Of a stretch of DNA of 64,000 nt, positions 18,456-28,433 are shown piece by piece. How positions within the stretch are numbered: the stretch's first letter is position 1; the number at the start of each line of letters is the position of its first letter. The notes under the pieces were generated by a model. That model did no database searches, was not told the origin of the DNA, and saw nothing but the letters and a program-made list of their open reading frames with translations. This DNA is from Modestobacter sp. VKM Ac-2982 (GTDB lineage Bacteria > Actinomycetota > Actinomycetes > Mycobacteriales > Geodermatophilaceae): positions 248,001-312,000 of the forward strand of contig NZ_JAPVBL010000002.1 in NCBI RefSeq assembly GCF_026967935.1. Direction: 5' to 3'. The translations under genes were made by a program, and so were the position numbers.

Positions 18456-19654
18456 GCCCGGCGGAGATGGTCGCGCTGCTCCGCGTCCAGCGGCCGGAGC
18501 TGGACGGCGACCGGCGTCGGCTGGCCCGCTGCCACACGGTCGCGGACCTGCGGACGACGGCCCGCCGGCGGCTGCCGCGCGCGGTCTTCGACTACGTCGA
18601 CGGCGCCGCCGAGGACGAGGTCACGATGCGCCGCAACCGCACCGCCTTCGACGAGTGGGAGCTGGTGCCCTCGGTGCTCTGCGACGTCGGGGAGGTCGAG
18701 CTCGGCAGCGAGGTGCTCGGTGCCCGCTCGGCCCTGCCGCTGGTGCTGGGCCCGACCGGGTTCACCCGGATGGTCCACCCGGACGGCGAGCTGGCGGTGG
18801 CCCGGGCGGCCGCGGCCCGCGGCATCCCCTACACCGCCGCCACCCTGGGCACGACGTCGCTGGAGGACATCGCCGCAGCCGGGGGCAGCCCGCCGCAGTG
18901 GTTCCAGCTGTACGTCTGGCGTGACCGGGGACTGTGCAAGGAGCTGATCAGCCGGGCCCGGGAGGCCGGGTACCGCGCGCTGGTGCTGACCGTGGACACC
19001 CCGGTGCCCGGCGCGCGGGAGCGCGACCTGCGCAACGGGCTGACCATCCCGCCGGAGCTCGGGCTGCGCACGCTGGCCGACGGTGCCCGGCGGCCGCACT
19101 GGTGGTGGGGGCTGCTGCGCTCGGAGGCGGTCACCTTCGCCAACGTGCGGCACGTGGCCGGTGGGCCGCAGGCGGTGATGGAGTTCGTGGGCCGGCAGTT
19201 CGACCCGACCGTGACCTGGGACGACATCGGCTGGATGGTCGAGGCGTGGGGCGGGCCGTTCGTGGTCAAGGGCGTGCTGACCGCCGCTGACGCCCGGCGG
19301 GCCGCGGAGGTCGGGGTGGACGCCGTCGTGGTGTCCAACCACGGGGGGCGCCAGCTGGACCACGTGGGGGCGACGCTCACCGCGCTGACCGAGGTGGTGG
19401 ACGCCGTCGGCGACGACCTCGAGGTGCTCGTCGACTCCGGCTTCCGGCGGGGCACCGACATCGCCACGGCGCTGGCCCTGGGCGCCCGCGCGGTGCTGCT
19501 GGGCCGGCCGCAGCTGTACGGGCTGGCCGTCGCGGGTCAGGCCGGCGTCGAGCGGGCGGTCGACCTGCTGGCCGCCGAGCTGCGCCGGGCGCTGCAGCTG
19601 CTCGGGGTCACCGACGTCGCGCAGCTCGACCGCTCGGTGCTGCGCCGCCGCTGA
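18452..19654 (+). CDS. FMN-dependent 2-hydroxy-acid dehydrogenase/oxidase (LldD/mandelate dehydrogenase family)
   Basis: A 400-residue TIM-barrel flavoenzyme that oxidises an (S)-2-hydroxy acid to the 2-oxo acid. Seen: N-terminal [11 protein letters not shown] typical of the family, [37 protein letters not shown], the catalytic [11 protein letters not shown] (active-site His and Arg) and the FMN-phosphate region [20 protein letters not shown]. No transmembrane segment is obvious, so it is cytoplasmic or peripheral. The GTGA overlap with livF suggests that the importer's substrate is a hydroxy acid such as lactate, mandelate or a branched hydroxy acid, oxidised on entry. The substrate cannot be fixed from sequence. 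Confidence 0.9.
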
Positions 19655-19680
19655 GCCGGGGCGCAGCACCGAGGGGCAGT

Positions 19681-20187
19681 TCAGCGGGGTTGGGCTGCCC
19701 CGTCCCGGGCCGACCGCGCGGCCGGGCCGATCCGCTGCTCCAGCAGCTCCTCGGGCATCACCACCTGCACCGTCGTCCCGCGGCCGAGCTCCCGGCCCTG
19801 GGCGTCGGTGGCCGTGCAGGCGCAGGTCAGCCGGTTGCCCGAGACCTCCGTGCAGCGGGCCACCACCGTGACGGTGTCGCCGACCCAGCTGGGCCCCAGG
19901 TGCTCGACCGCCACCGACCGGCCGATCCCCGCCGAGCCGGGTTCGAGGTACTGGAGCAGCAGCTTGCGGCCGGCCTCCTCGAAGTGCTTGGCCATGCTGT
20001 AGGTCGCGTAGACCGGGTGCACCGGGCCGAGTTCGTCGAAGTGCACGGTGAGCTCGGGGGTGACGACGACGTCCAGCGTCGCGGTCGCCCCCACGGGGAC
20101 GGTGAGCACGGGGCCCTCCTCGGGCGGCGGGGCCGGCAGGGACCCGGGGGTCCCCGCCGGCCGGGTGGGCAGCGGTCGGCCGGTCAC
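19681..20187 (-). CDS. FlK-type hotdog acyl-CoA thioesterase in the bkd operon
   Basis: A 168-residue hotdog-fold protein. From my memory of fluoroacetyl-CoA thioesterase FlK (T42, E50, H76), the same triad is present here with exact spacing: T62 in VYATYSM, E70 in HFEEAG and H96 in VEHLGP, and a [10 protein letters not shown] segment matches FlK's YLEPGEGSLG. The GTG at 20187 overlaps the E2 stop (GTGA), so translation is coupled to the 2-oxoacid dehydrogenase. The first ~28 residues are Pro-rich and may be dispensable; an internal start is possible. It likely hydrolyses the short or branched acyl-CoA made by the complex or a toxic acyl-CoA. Confidence 0.75.
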   Translation of the reverse strand: MTGRPLPTRPAGTPGSLPAPPPEEGPVLTVPVGATATLDVVVTPELTVHFDELGPVHPVYATYSMAKHFEEAGRKLLLQYLEPGSAGIGRSVAVEHLGPSWVGDTVTVVARCTEVSGNRLTCACTATDAQGRELGRGTTVQVVMPEELLEQRIGPAARSARDGAAQPR

Positions 20188-21581
20188 AGCCGGGGGATGG
20201 CCGACGCCGGGTCCTCGATCGCGTCGGCCACCGCCCGGATGAACCCCGACGCGGTGCCGCCGTCGCAGACCCGGTGGTCGAAGACGAACGACATCTGGGT
20301 GATCTTCCGGACGACGATCTCCCCGTCGACCACCCACGGCCGGTCCAGGATGCGGCCGAAGCCCAGGATCGCCACCTGCGGGTGGTTGATGATCGCCGCG
20401 CTGCCGTCGACCCGGAAGCCGCCGTAGTTGTTCAGCGTGAAGGTGCCGGCGTTCAGCTCCTCCGCGCTCGCCTTTCCCTCGCGCGCCCGGGCGGTGAGCG
20501 CGCGGATCTCCCGGTCCAGCTGCTCGGTGGTCATCGTGTCGGCCCCCAGCACCGCCGGGACGACGAGCCCGCGGTCGCTCTGCACGGCCAGGCCCAGGTT
20601 GACCCGGTCGTGCTCCACGATCTCCTGGCGCTCGGTGTCCAGCCGGGAGTTGAGCACCGGGTACTGACGCAGACCGGCGACGACGAACCGGGCGAGGTAG
20701 GCCAGCAGCCCCGGCCCGGGGTCGGTCGCGGTGCGCGCGCTCTCCCGCAGCTCCACCAGCGGGGTGGCGTCCACGTCGACCCAGACGGTCGCCTCGGGGA
20801 TCTCCGACCGGCTGCGGGACAGCGCGGCCGAGACGGCCCGGCGGAACCCGTTGAGCGGGATCCGCCGCTCGCCGCCCTCGGGTGCGGCCGGTGCCGGGTC
20901 GGCGGCGGCGGGAGCGGCCGGCGCAGCCGGTTCGGCGGGGGTCGGCTCGGCGGAGGCCAGCTCGACGTGGGCCCGGGTGATCACCCCGCCGCCGTTGGCC
21001 GCGGCCAGCTCGTGCAGGTCCACCCCCTTCTCCCGCGCCAACTTGCGGACCAGCGGGGAGACGACCTGCGGCACCCCACGGGGACCTCCGGACCCCTCAG
21101 CAGCGACGGCAACGGGGTCCGGAGCCGGGTCGGGCACCGGGGCGGCGGCCGCTGGTGCGGCGGCGGGCTGCCCCGACGACCGGGGGCGGCGCCGTCGTCC
21201 CGACCCCGTGCTGGCCGTCGTGCCGTAGCCGATCAGCACGTTGCCCGAGCCGGCCTGCTCCTCCTCCCGGTACGCCTCTGCCTCGGGGGAGTCGGCGGCG
21301 TCCGGCTGGACCGGTGCGGCGACCGGCGACGGCGCGGACTCCGCCGCGGCCACGGTGATCAGCGGCCGGCCGGTCAGCACGGTCTCGCCCTCGGCGGCGT
21401 GCAGCGTGGCCACCCGCCCGGCGAAGGGGGTGGGGACGTCGACCACCGACTTCGCCGTCTCGACCTCCACCACGATCTGGTCGACGGCGACGACGTCGCC
21501 CTCGGCCACCAGCCAGCGGACCACCTCGACGTCGGTCAGGCCCTCGCCCAGGTCGGGGAGCAGGAAGGTCTCCTCGCTCAC
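20184..21581 (-). CDS. bkdC: branched-chain 2-oxoacid dehydrogenase E2 (dihydrolipoyl acyltransferase)
   Basis: A 465-residue E2. The N-terminal lipoyl domain has the lipoylation motif VETAKSVVDV; Pro/Ala-rich linkers surround a peripheral subunit-binding domain (VSPLVRKLAREKGVDL); the C-terminal catalytic domain has the active site FDHRVCDGGTASGF (HRVCDG for the usual HRVxDG). The GTG at 21581 overlaps the E1-beta stop (GTGA). It transfers branched acyl groups to CoA as part of valine, leucine and isoleucine breakdown and supplies starters for branched fatty acids. No E3 gene is present here, so dihydrolipoamide dehydrogenase must come from elsewhere. Confidence 0.93.
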   Translation of the reverse strand: MSEETFLLPDLGEGLTDVEVVRWLVAEGDVVAVDQIVVEVETAKSVVDVPTPFAGRVATLHAAEGETVLTGRPLITVAAAESAPSPVAAPVQPDAADSPEAEAYREEEQAGSGNVLIGYGTTASTGSGRRRRPRSSGQPAAAPAAAAPVPDPAPDPVAVAAEGSGGPRGVPQVVSPLVRKLAREKGVDLHELAAANGGGVITRAHVELASAEPTPAEPAAPAAPAAADPAPAAPEGGERRIPLNGFRRAVSAALSRSRSEIPEATVWVDVDATPLVELRESARTATDPGPGLLAYLARFVVAGLRQYPVLNSRLDTERQEIVEHDRVNLGLAVQSDRGLVVPAVLGADTMTTEQLDREIRALTARAREGKASAEELNAGTFTLNNYGGFRVDGSAAIINHPQVAILGFGRILDRPWVVDGEIVVRKITQMSFVFDHRVCDGGTASGFIRAVADAIEDPASAIPRL

Positions 21582-22582
21582 GACAGGTCCCACTGCAGGT
21601 CGTCGACGGCGTCGAGCACCCGGTCCACCCCGGGCAGCTGCACGTGTTCGAGCTTGGGGGCGGGGAAGGGGATGTCGAAGCCGACCGCCCGGCGGACCGG
21701 CGCGGCGAGGGAGTGGAAGCACCGCTCGGTGACCCGGGCGACGATCTCGGAGGCGACGCTGGCGAAGCCGGGGGCCTCGGCGACCACCACGGCCCGCCCG
21801 GTGGAGCGCACCGCGGCGCAGACCGTCTCGTCGTCGAACGGCACGATCGACCGCAGGTCGACCACCTGCAGGCTGCGCCCCTCCTGGGCGGCGACCTCGG
21901 CGGCCTCCAGGGCGACCGGGACGGACGGGCCGTAGGCGATCAGCGTGGCGTCGGTGCCCTCGCGGCGGATCATCGCCCGCCCGATGCCGGGCAGCTCGGC
22001 GCCGAGGTCGACCTCCTCCTTGGTCCAGTAGAGCTTCTTGGGCTCCATGAAGACGACCGGGTCCGGCGAGGCGATCGCCGCCCGCAGCAGCCGGTGGGCG
22101 TCCGCGGCGTTGGCCGGGGTGACGACGTGCAGGCCGGGGGTGTGCGCGTAGTAGGCCTCGGAGGAGTCGCAGTGGTGCTCGACCCCGCCGATCCCGCCGG
22201 CGTAGGGGATCCGGATGACCATCGGCAAGGACACCTTGCCCCGGGTCCGGTTGCGCATCTTCGCCACGTGGCTGGTGATCTGCTCGAACGCCGGGTAGGC
22301 GAAGGCGTCGAACTGCATCTCCACCACCGGCCGCATGCCGTTCATCGCCATCCCGACGGCCATGCCGACGATGCCGGACTCGGCCAGCGGCGTGTCGAAG
22401 CAGCGGGTGTCGCCGAACTCGGCGGTGAGCCCGTCGGTGATCCGGAAGACGCCGCCCAGCGCGCCGACGTCCTCCCCGAAGACGACCACCGAGTCGTCGG
22501 CGGCCATCGACTCCCGCAGGGCGCGGTTCAGCGCCTGCGCCATGGTGAGCTTCTCGTGCCCCGTCGTCGCAGTGCTGGTCAT
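21578..22582 (-). CDS. bkdB: branched-chain 2-oxoacid dehydrogenase E1 beta subunit
   Basis: A 334-residue transketolase-like E1 beta subunit. It has LTMAQALNRALRESM, FGEDVG, RCFDTPLAESGIVGMAVGMA, and EMQFDAFAYPAFEQI, as in BCKDH and PDH beta chains. The ATG overlaps the E1-alpha stop (ATGA), and its own stop overlaps the E2 start (GTGA). With E1 alpha it uses thiamine diphosphate to decarboxylate the branched 2-oxo acid. Confidence 0.94.
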   Translation of the reverse strand: MTSTATTGHEKLTMAQALNRALRESMAADDSVVVFGEDVGALGGVFRITDGLTAEFGDTRCFDTPLAESGIVGMAVGMAMNGMRPVVEMQFDAFAYPAFEQITSHVAKMRNRTRGKVSLPMVIRIPYAGGIGGVEHHCDSSEAYYAHTPGLHVVTPANAADAHRLLRAAIASPDPVVFMEPKKLYWTKEEVDLGAELPGIGRAMIRREGTDATLIAYGPSVPVALEAAEVAAQEGRSLQVVDLRSIVPFDDETVCAAVRSTGRAVVVAEAPGFASVASEIVARVTERCFHSLAAPVRRAVGFDIPFPAPKLEHVQLPGVDRVLDAVDDLQWDLS

Positions 22583-23673
22583 CGGTGCGCGTCCTCTCGG
22601 CTCAGCTCGTCGGCCACCACGGCGGCCTGCTCGACCAGCTGGGGTGTCGGGGTGGCGTACACGTGCGCGAACAGCTCGGCGGGCTCCGGGGTGGCGTCCC
22701 CGGCCAGCTCGGTGCGCATCCGCGCGGCGAGCTGGTCGGCGTCGGCGGTGACCGCGGCCAGCCGGGCGTCGTCGAGCAGGTCGTGCTGGCGCAGCCAGGT
22801 CTCCAGCCGGGCCAGCGGGTCGCGCTCCGCCCAGCCCGCGACCTCGTCGTCCTTGCGGTAGCGCCGGGAGTCGTCGGCGTTGGTGTGCGGCTGCATCCGG
22901 TAGGTGTGCGCCTCGACGAGCTGCGGGCCCTCGCCGGCCCGGGCCCGGGCCATGGCGGTGCCCAGCACGGCGAGCAGCGCGGCCACGTCGTTGCCGTCGA
23001 CCCGCTCGCCCGGGACCCCGTAGCCGATGCCCTTGTGTGCCAGCGACGGGGCGACCGACTGCCGGGCCAGCGGGACCGAGATGGCGTACTGGTTGTTCTG
23101 CACCAGGAACACCACCGGCGCCCGGAACACCGCGGCGAAGTTCAGCGCCTCGTGGAAGTCGCCCTCGCTGGTGGCGCCGTCGCCGCACAGCGCGAGCGCG
23201 ACGGTCGGCTCGCCGCGCAGCCGAGCGGCGTGGGCCACGCCCACCGCGTGCAGCAGCTGGGTGGCCAGCGGGGTCGCCTGGGGGGCGGTCTTGTGCTCGT
23301 GCGGGTCGTAGCCGGAGTGCCAGGCACCTTGCAGCGGCAGGAACGCCTCGGCCACGTCGACGCCGCGCATCACCACGGCCGCGGTGTCCCGGTAGGTGGG
23401 GAAGAGCCAGTCGTCGTCGGTGAGCACCTGGGCGGCGGCCACCTGGCACGCCTCCTGCCCGTGCGAGGAGGGGTAGACGGCGAGCCGGCCCTGGCGGGCG
23501 AGGGCGGAGGCCTGGTCGTTGATCCGGCGGGCGGTGGTCAGCCCGGCGAAGGCGCGCAGCAGCGCGGCGTCGTCCGGCAGCTCGCGCGTCGCCTCGGCCA
23601 CGGTCTGACCGGTCGGGTCGATCAGCTCGACGGGGTGAGGTGACGGCAGGAGGAGATCCAGGTCACGTGTCAT
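22579..23673 (-). CDS. bkdA: branched-chain 2-oxoacid dehydrogenase E1 alpha subunit
   Basis: A 364-residue E1 alpha subunit with the ThDP-binding GDGATSEGDFHEALNFAAV-type motif ending in QNNQYAISVP, and the phospho-loop-like region YRMQPHTNADDSRRYR. Substrate-side sequence LYPSSHGQEA-like (VYPSSHGQEACQVAAA) supports 2-oxoacid dehydrogenase E1. It is first gene of the bkd operon and is divergent from an Lrp/AsnC regulator. The 131-base divergent region contains a GCCAGG-a-CCTGGC palindrome. Confidence 0.94.
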   Translation of the reverse strand: MTRDLDLLLPSPHPVELIDPTGQTVAEATRELPDDAALLRAFAGLTTARRINDQASALARQGRLAVYPSSHGQEACQVAAAQVLTDDDWLFPTYRDTAAVVMRGVDVAEAFLPLQGAWHSGYDPHEHKTAPQATPLATQLLHAVGVAHAARLRGEPTVALALCGDGATSEGDFHEALNFAAVFRAPVVFLVQNNQYAISVPLARQSVAPSLAHKGIGYGVPGERVDGNDVAALLAVLGTAMARARAGEGPQLVEAHTYRMQPHTNADDSRRYRKDDEVAGWAERDPLARLETWLRQHDLLDDARLAAVTADADQLAARMRTELAGDATPEPAELFAHVYATPTPQLVEQAAVVADELSREDAHR

Positions 23674-23704
23674 GGTGGGATCGTCGTTGAGGCGTCATCT
23701 GCAC

Positions 23705-23717
23705 GCCAGGACCTGGC
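23705..23717. promoter_or_regulatory. 13-base palindrome between bkdA and the Lrp-type regulator
   Basis: GCCAGGACCTGGC is a perfect odd palindrome in the divergent region, 32 bases from the bkdA start. It is a reasonable operator for the Lrp-type regulator encoded on the other side, as in BkdR-controlled operons. The site is short, so binding is not proven. Confidence 0.35.
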
Positions 23718-23804
23718 CAGATGTGAGATGTTGTCGCGCCGGACCGGGCACCATCGAGCCAGGTGTCCAGCGCGGAACAGCGAAACGCACGGAGGAGAAG
23801 ACAC

Positions 23805-24260
23805 GTGGCCAGTGGCCTGGACGACATCGACCGCCGCATCCTCGACGAGCTGACCGCCGACGGCCGGATGCCCATGCGGGCGCTGGCCGAGAAGCTGCAC
23901 ATCTCCCGCGCCAACGCCTACGCCCGGGTGGAGCGGCTGCGGACCACCGGGGTGATCCGTGGCTTCTGCGCCGACGTGGACCCGGTCGCGGCCGGGCTGG
24001 GCACGTCGGCCTACGTCACGCTGAACACCCGGCAGGCCGACTGGCGGCACGTCCGGGAACGGCTGCGCGCCCTGCCGGGCATCGCGCACATCGGCCTGGT
24101 CGGGGGCGAGTTCGACGTGATCCTGCTGGTGCGGGCGCGGGACAACGCCGACCTGCGGCGGCTGGTGCTCGACGAGATCCAGGGCATGCCCGGGGTGCTG
24201 AGCAGCCGCACGCTCCTGGTGTTCGAGGAGCCCCCGCCGCTGGCCTGCACCCGGGTCTGA
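23805..24260 (+). CDS. bkdR: Lrp/AsnC-family transcriptional regulator, BkdR-like
   Basis: A 151-residue regulator: N-terminal winged HTH (DDIDRRILDELTADGRMPMRALAEKLHIS with recognition helix RANAYARVERLR) and C-terminal RAM/ligand-binding domain with GEFDVILLVRARD. GTG at 23805 is chosen because GGAGGAG is well placed; a GTG at 23763 would add 14 basic residues. It is divergent from the bkd operon, the usual place for BkdR, which senses branched amino or oxo acids. Confidence 0.9.
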   Translation: MASGLDDIDRRILDELTADGRMPMRALAEKLHISRANAYARVERLRTTGVIRGFCADVDPVAAGLGTSAYVTLNTRQADWRHVRERLRALPGIAHIGLVGGEFDVILLVRARDNADLRRLVLDEIQGMPGVLSSRTLLVFEEPPPLACTRV

Positions 24261-24381
24261 CGGACTGGCAGTCCAGCAGCGGTCGGTGGCGTTCCTGCCG
24301 CTGGCACTCCGGCGTCGGTGGGGTCATCGTGGGGACACGACGCCACACCCGAGGCGCCGGTCTGGGAGACGGGGGAGCCTG

Positions 24382-24606
24382 GTGGAGCTGTTCCTGTTCC
24401 TGGCCCTCGGGGTGCTGGTGTTCCGCACCCTGGGCCGGAGCTCCCGGCCGGAGTCCCCGCGGGCCCGCCCGCGCACCGACACCTGGCTGGACGGCGTGGT
24501 CGACCCCGTCGTCCGACTGGCCGGTGACGTCGCCCGCGGGGTGCGCATGCTCACCCGGCTGGACGCCGCCAACCGGGAACGGAAGGGCCGGTCGCCCTGG
24601 AGCTGA
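24382..24606 (+). CDS. small single-span membrane protein (hypothetical)
   Basis: A 74-residue protein with an N-terminal hydrophobic helix (ELFLFLALGVLVF) followed by a basic, Arg/Pro-rich stretch and an amphipathic segment. GGGGGAG stands 7 bases before the GTG. It follows the Lrp gene by about 120 bases and is convergent with the AtoE gene. No family recognised. Confidence 0.5.
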   Translation: MELFLFLALGVLVFRTLGRSSRPESPRARPRTDTWLDGVVDPVVRLAGDVARGVRMLTRLDAANRERKGRSPWS

Positions 24607-24621
24607 CCGGCCCGCCCGCCC

Positions 24622-26025
24622 TCAGGCCAGCACGCCGAGCAGCAGCGTCACCGTGCCGAACACCAGGCCCGAGGCGATCAGCGTGACCGTCGTGTATCCG
24701 AGGATGTCGCGCATCTTCAGCCCGGCGATCGCCAGCACCGGGAGCGCCCAGAACGGCTGGATCATGTTCGTCCACTGGTCGCCGTAGGCGATGGCCATGA
24801 TCGCGACCGCCGGGTCGACACCCAGGCTCTGCGCGGCGTCGATCATGACCGGCCCCTGGACGGCGAACTGACCGCCGCCGGAGGGGACGAAGAAGTTGAC
24901 GACGCCGGCGGAGAGGAAGGCGAGCAGCCCGAACGTCGCCGGGGAGGCGATGTCGACGACGGCGTCGGAGAAGACGGCGATCAGGCCCGTCGTCGACATG
25001 ATCCCCATGATCCCGGCGTACAGGGGGAACTGGAGCAGGATCTCCCCGACGTTGGCGGCGGCGTTCTTCACCAGCGCGATCAGCTCGAACGGGTTGCGGA
25101 CGAGCAGGAAGATCAGTGCCAGGAACGTCCAGTTGACGATGTCCAGGCTCGCGGTGCCGCCGTCGACGTAGTGGTGCACCAGGTAGGCGACCAGCGCCAG
25201 CCCGACCAGGGTGGTGACCAGCCGGCTGCCGTCGACCCGGTCGGCCGGGGTGACCACCTCGTCGTCCAGCGCGACCCCCTCGGCGTCGCGCACGTCGGCC
25301 GGCAGCTCGATCACCCGGTCACCGCCGCGGGGTGCGACCGCGGCCAGCGCGAGGCCGACGACCAGGATCGTGGCCACGGCCGCGGTGATGTTCCACCAGG
25401 TGAAGATGGTCTCGCTGATCGGGATGGTGCCGCCCAGCGCCTCGGCGAGGAAGGAGTCCTCGGTCGCGGCGGTGAGCGGGCCGGAGCCCGAGTAGCCCAT
25501 GTGCCAGATGACGTAGCCGGAGTACCCGGCGGCCACCAGCAGCGGGAAGTGCAGCCGCTGGCCCCGCTCCCGGCCCTGGACGGCCAGCTCCCGGGCCAGC
25601 AGCGCGCCGACGACCAGGCCCAGGCCCCAGGTGATCAGCGAGGCGAGGGCCGCGATGACGAAGACGTAGAGGTAGGCCTGCAGCGCCGTGCGGGGCACGG
25701 CGGCCAGCCGGGTGAGCAGCCGCCGCACCGGCCCGGTGTTGGCCAGGGTGTGCCCGAGCAGCAGGATCAGCGCCATCTGGGTCATGAACGCCAGCAGCCC
25801 CGACAGCCCGTCGCCCCAGCCGTCCAGGACGTCGATCGGGCCGGCGTCGGTCAGCAGCAGCGCGAGCGCGGCGACGACGAAGGTCAGCACCACGGCGAAG
25901 ACGAGCGCGCTGGGGATGTAGCGCTCGACGACGGCGTTGACCGGCCGCATCAGCGCGGAGAGCCCGCTCGACCGTCCGGCCTCGCTCTCGGGCTGTGGGG
26001 TCGGCGTCCGTGGGGTCCTGGTCAT
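24622..26025 (-). CDS. atoE: short-chain fatty acid transporter, AtoE family
   Basis: A 467-residue membrane protein with about 12 helices. Seen: RYIPSALVFAVVLT near the start, MTQMALILLLGHTLANT, WGLGLVVGALLARE, FVPSGGGQFAVQGPVM and YGDQWTNMIQPFWALP, all matching AtoE-type transporters that import short-chain fatty acids such as acetoacetate or butyrate. It is next to the bkd genes and the aldolase, which fits acid metabolism. The start codon has a weak ribosome site; the N-terminal 25 residues are hydrophilic. Confidence 0.88.
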   Translation of the reverse strand: MTRTPRTPTPQPESEAGRSSGLSALMRPVNAVVERYIPSALVFAVVLTFVVAALALLLTDAGPIDVLDGWGDGLSGLLAFMTQMALILLLGHTLANTGPVRRLLTRLAAVPRTALQAYLYVFVIAALASLITWGLGLVVGALLARELAVQGRERGQRLHFPLLVAAGYSGYVIWHMGYSGSGPLTAATEDSFLAEALGGTIPISETIFTWWNITAAVATILVVGLALAAVAPRGGDRVIELPADVRDAEGVALDDEVVTPADRVDGSRLVTTLVGLALVAYLVHHYVDGGTASLDIVNWTFLALIFLLVRNPFELIALVKNAAANVGEILLQFPLYAGIMGIMSTTGLIAVFSDAVVDIASPATFGLLAFLSAGVVNFFVPSGGGQFAVQGPVMIDAAQSLGVDPAVAIMAIAYGDQWTNMIQPFWALPVLAIAGLKMRDILGYTTVTLIASGLVFGTVTLLLGVLA

Positions 26026-26188
26026 CGCAGGCTCGCTCTCGGGAAGGCCGGGTGGCTGGGCCACGCCGGGATCGGCGGTCGGGGCACCGGCTGCACGGCG
26101 AGGGGTCCGACGACGGCAGCGGCGACCCAGGGATCCTGGCACCCGCAGGGGCCGCCGCGCGCGAGCGGTGAGACGGCAGACTGATCGG

Positions 26189-26950
26189 GTGCCGGTCGGT
26201 GAGCGTGCAGATGGTGGTGGGCCGGTGGGCCCGGGTGGCGTTGGTGCCCTGCGGGCCCGGTGGGCGGCCGGGGAGGCCTGTCACGGGATCTGGAGCCAGC
26301 TGCCCGGCGCGGTGACCGCGGAGCTGCTGGCCGGCACCGGCGCGGACTTCGTCGTGCTGGACCTGCAGCACGGGGCGCTCGCCGAGGCAGAGCTGCCCGG
26401 GGTGACGGCGGCGGTGACCCTGGCCGGCGCGGTGCCGCTGGTGCGCACCCGCAGCGCGCACTTCACCGACGTCGGCCGGCCGCTGGACCTGGGCGCCCAC
26501 GGCGTCCTGGTGCCGACCGTGTTCGGCGCCGACCACGTCCGGGAGGTCGTCGCCGCCTGCCGCTACGCGCCGCGGGGCAACCGCTCGGCCGGGCGGCTGT
26601 CCGGCGGGGCGGACGAGCCGCTGGTGCTCGTGGTCCTGGAGACGGCCGAGGCGCTGGCGGAGCTGGACGCCGTCCTGGCCGTCGACGGCCTCGACGGGGT
26701 CTACGTCGGTCCGGTCGACCTGGCCGCTTCCCTGGGGCTGGCCGGGGACGTCGAGCGGCTGCAGGAGGTGCTGTCCTCGGTCCTCACCCGGGCCCGGGCC
26801 GCCGGGGTGCCGGTGGGCGTGCACGCGTTCGAGGGGGCCGGCGCGGCGGCCCACGCGGCGGCAGGGGCGACGATCGTCACCGCGGCGATGGACACCACCG
26901 CGCTCCGGACGGCGCTGGCCGAGCAGCTGCGGCTGGCCCGCGGCGCCTGA
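26189..26950 (+). CDS. HpcH/HpaI-family class II aldolase/citrate-lyase-like enzyme
   Basis: About 253 residues forming a phosphoenolpyruvate-type TIM barrel. Motifs: ADFVVLDLQHG (metal/substrate region, normally D..EH), LVRTRSAHF, HGVLVPTVFGADHVREVVAACRYAPRGNRS, and DGVYVGPVDLAASLG, typical of 2-keto-3-deoxy acid aldolases such as HpaI/GarL. It probably cleaves or forms a carbon-carbon bond of a pyruvate-derived hydroxy-oxo acid using a divalent metal. The start is uncertain: GTG 26189 is taken, but a later in-frame GTG is possible. Divergent from atoE. Confidence 0.82.
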   Translation: MPVGERADGGGPVGPGGVGALRARWAAGEACHGIWSQLPGAVTAELLAGTGADFVVLDLQHGALAEAELPGVTAAVTLAGAVPLVRTRSAHFTDVGRPLDLGAHGVLVPTVFGADHVREVVAACRYAPRGNRSAGRLSGGADEPLVLVVLETAEALAELDAVLAVDGLDGVYVGPVDLAASLGLAGDVERLQEVLSSVLTRARAAGVPVGVHAFEGAGAAAHAAAGATIVTAAMDTTALRTALAEQLRLARGA

Positions 26951-27005
26951 GGTCGTCAGCACGCTGGATCAGGCCGCCCGACCTGCGGGGCGGGCCGTGC
27001 AGTGA

Positions 27006-28388
<1,383 letters not shown>

Positions 28389-28391
<3 letters not shown>

Positions 28392-28431
28392 TCGACGCTC
28401 CGCGGCCGGCCAGGCCGCGGGGCGTCGATCA
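28389..28431. terminator. bidirectional terminator hairpin between gdhA and the DivIVA-like gene
   Basis: The two arms pair over 19 positions (one T-G wobble) around the 5-base loop ggcca. The outer arm uses the gdhA stop codon; the other side ends 2 bases before the stop of the opposing gene. It sits exactly between convergent genes, so it probably stops transcription from both sides. No U-tract, as is common in high-GC actinobacteria. Confidence 0.8.
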
Positions 28432-28433
28432 GC

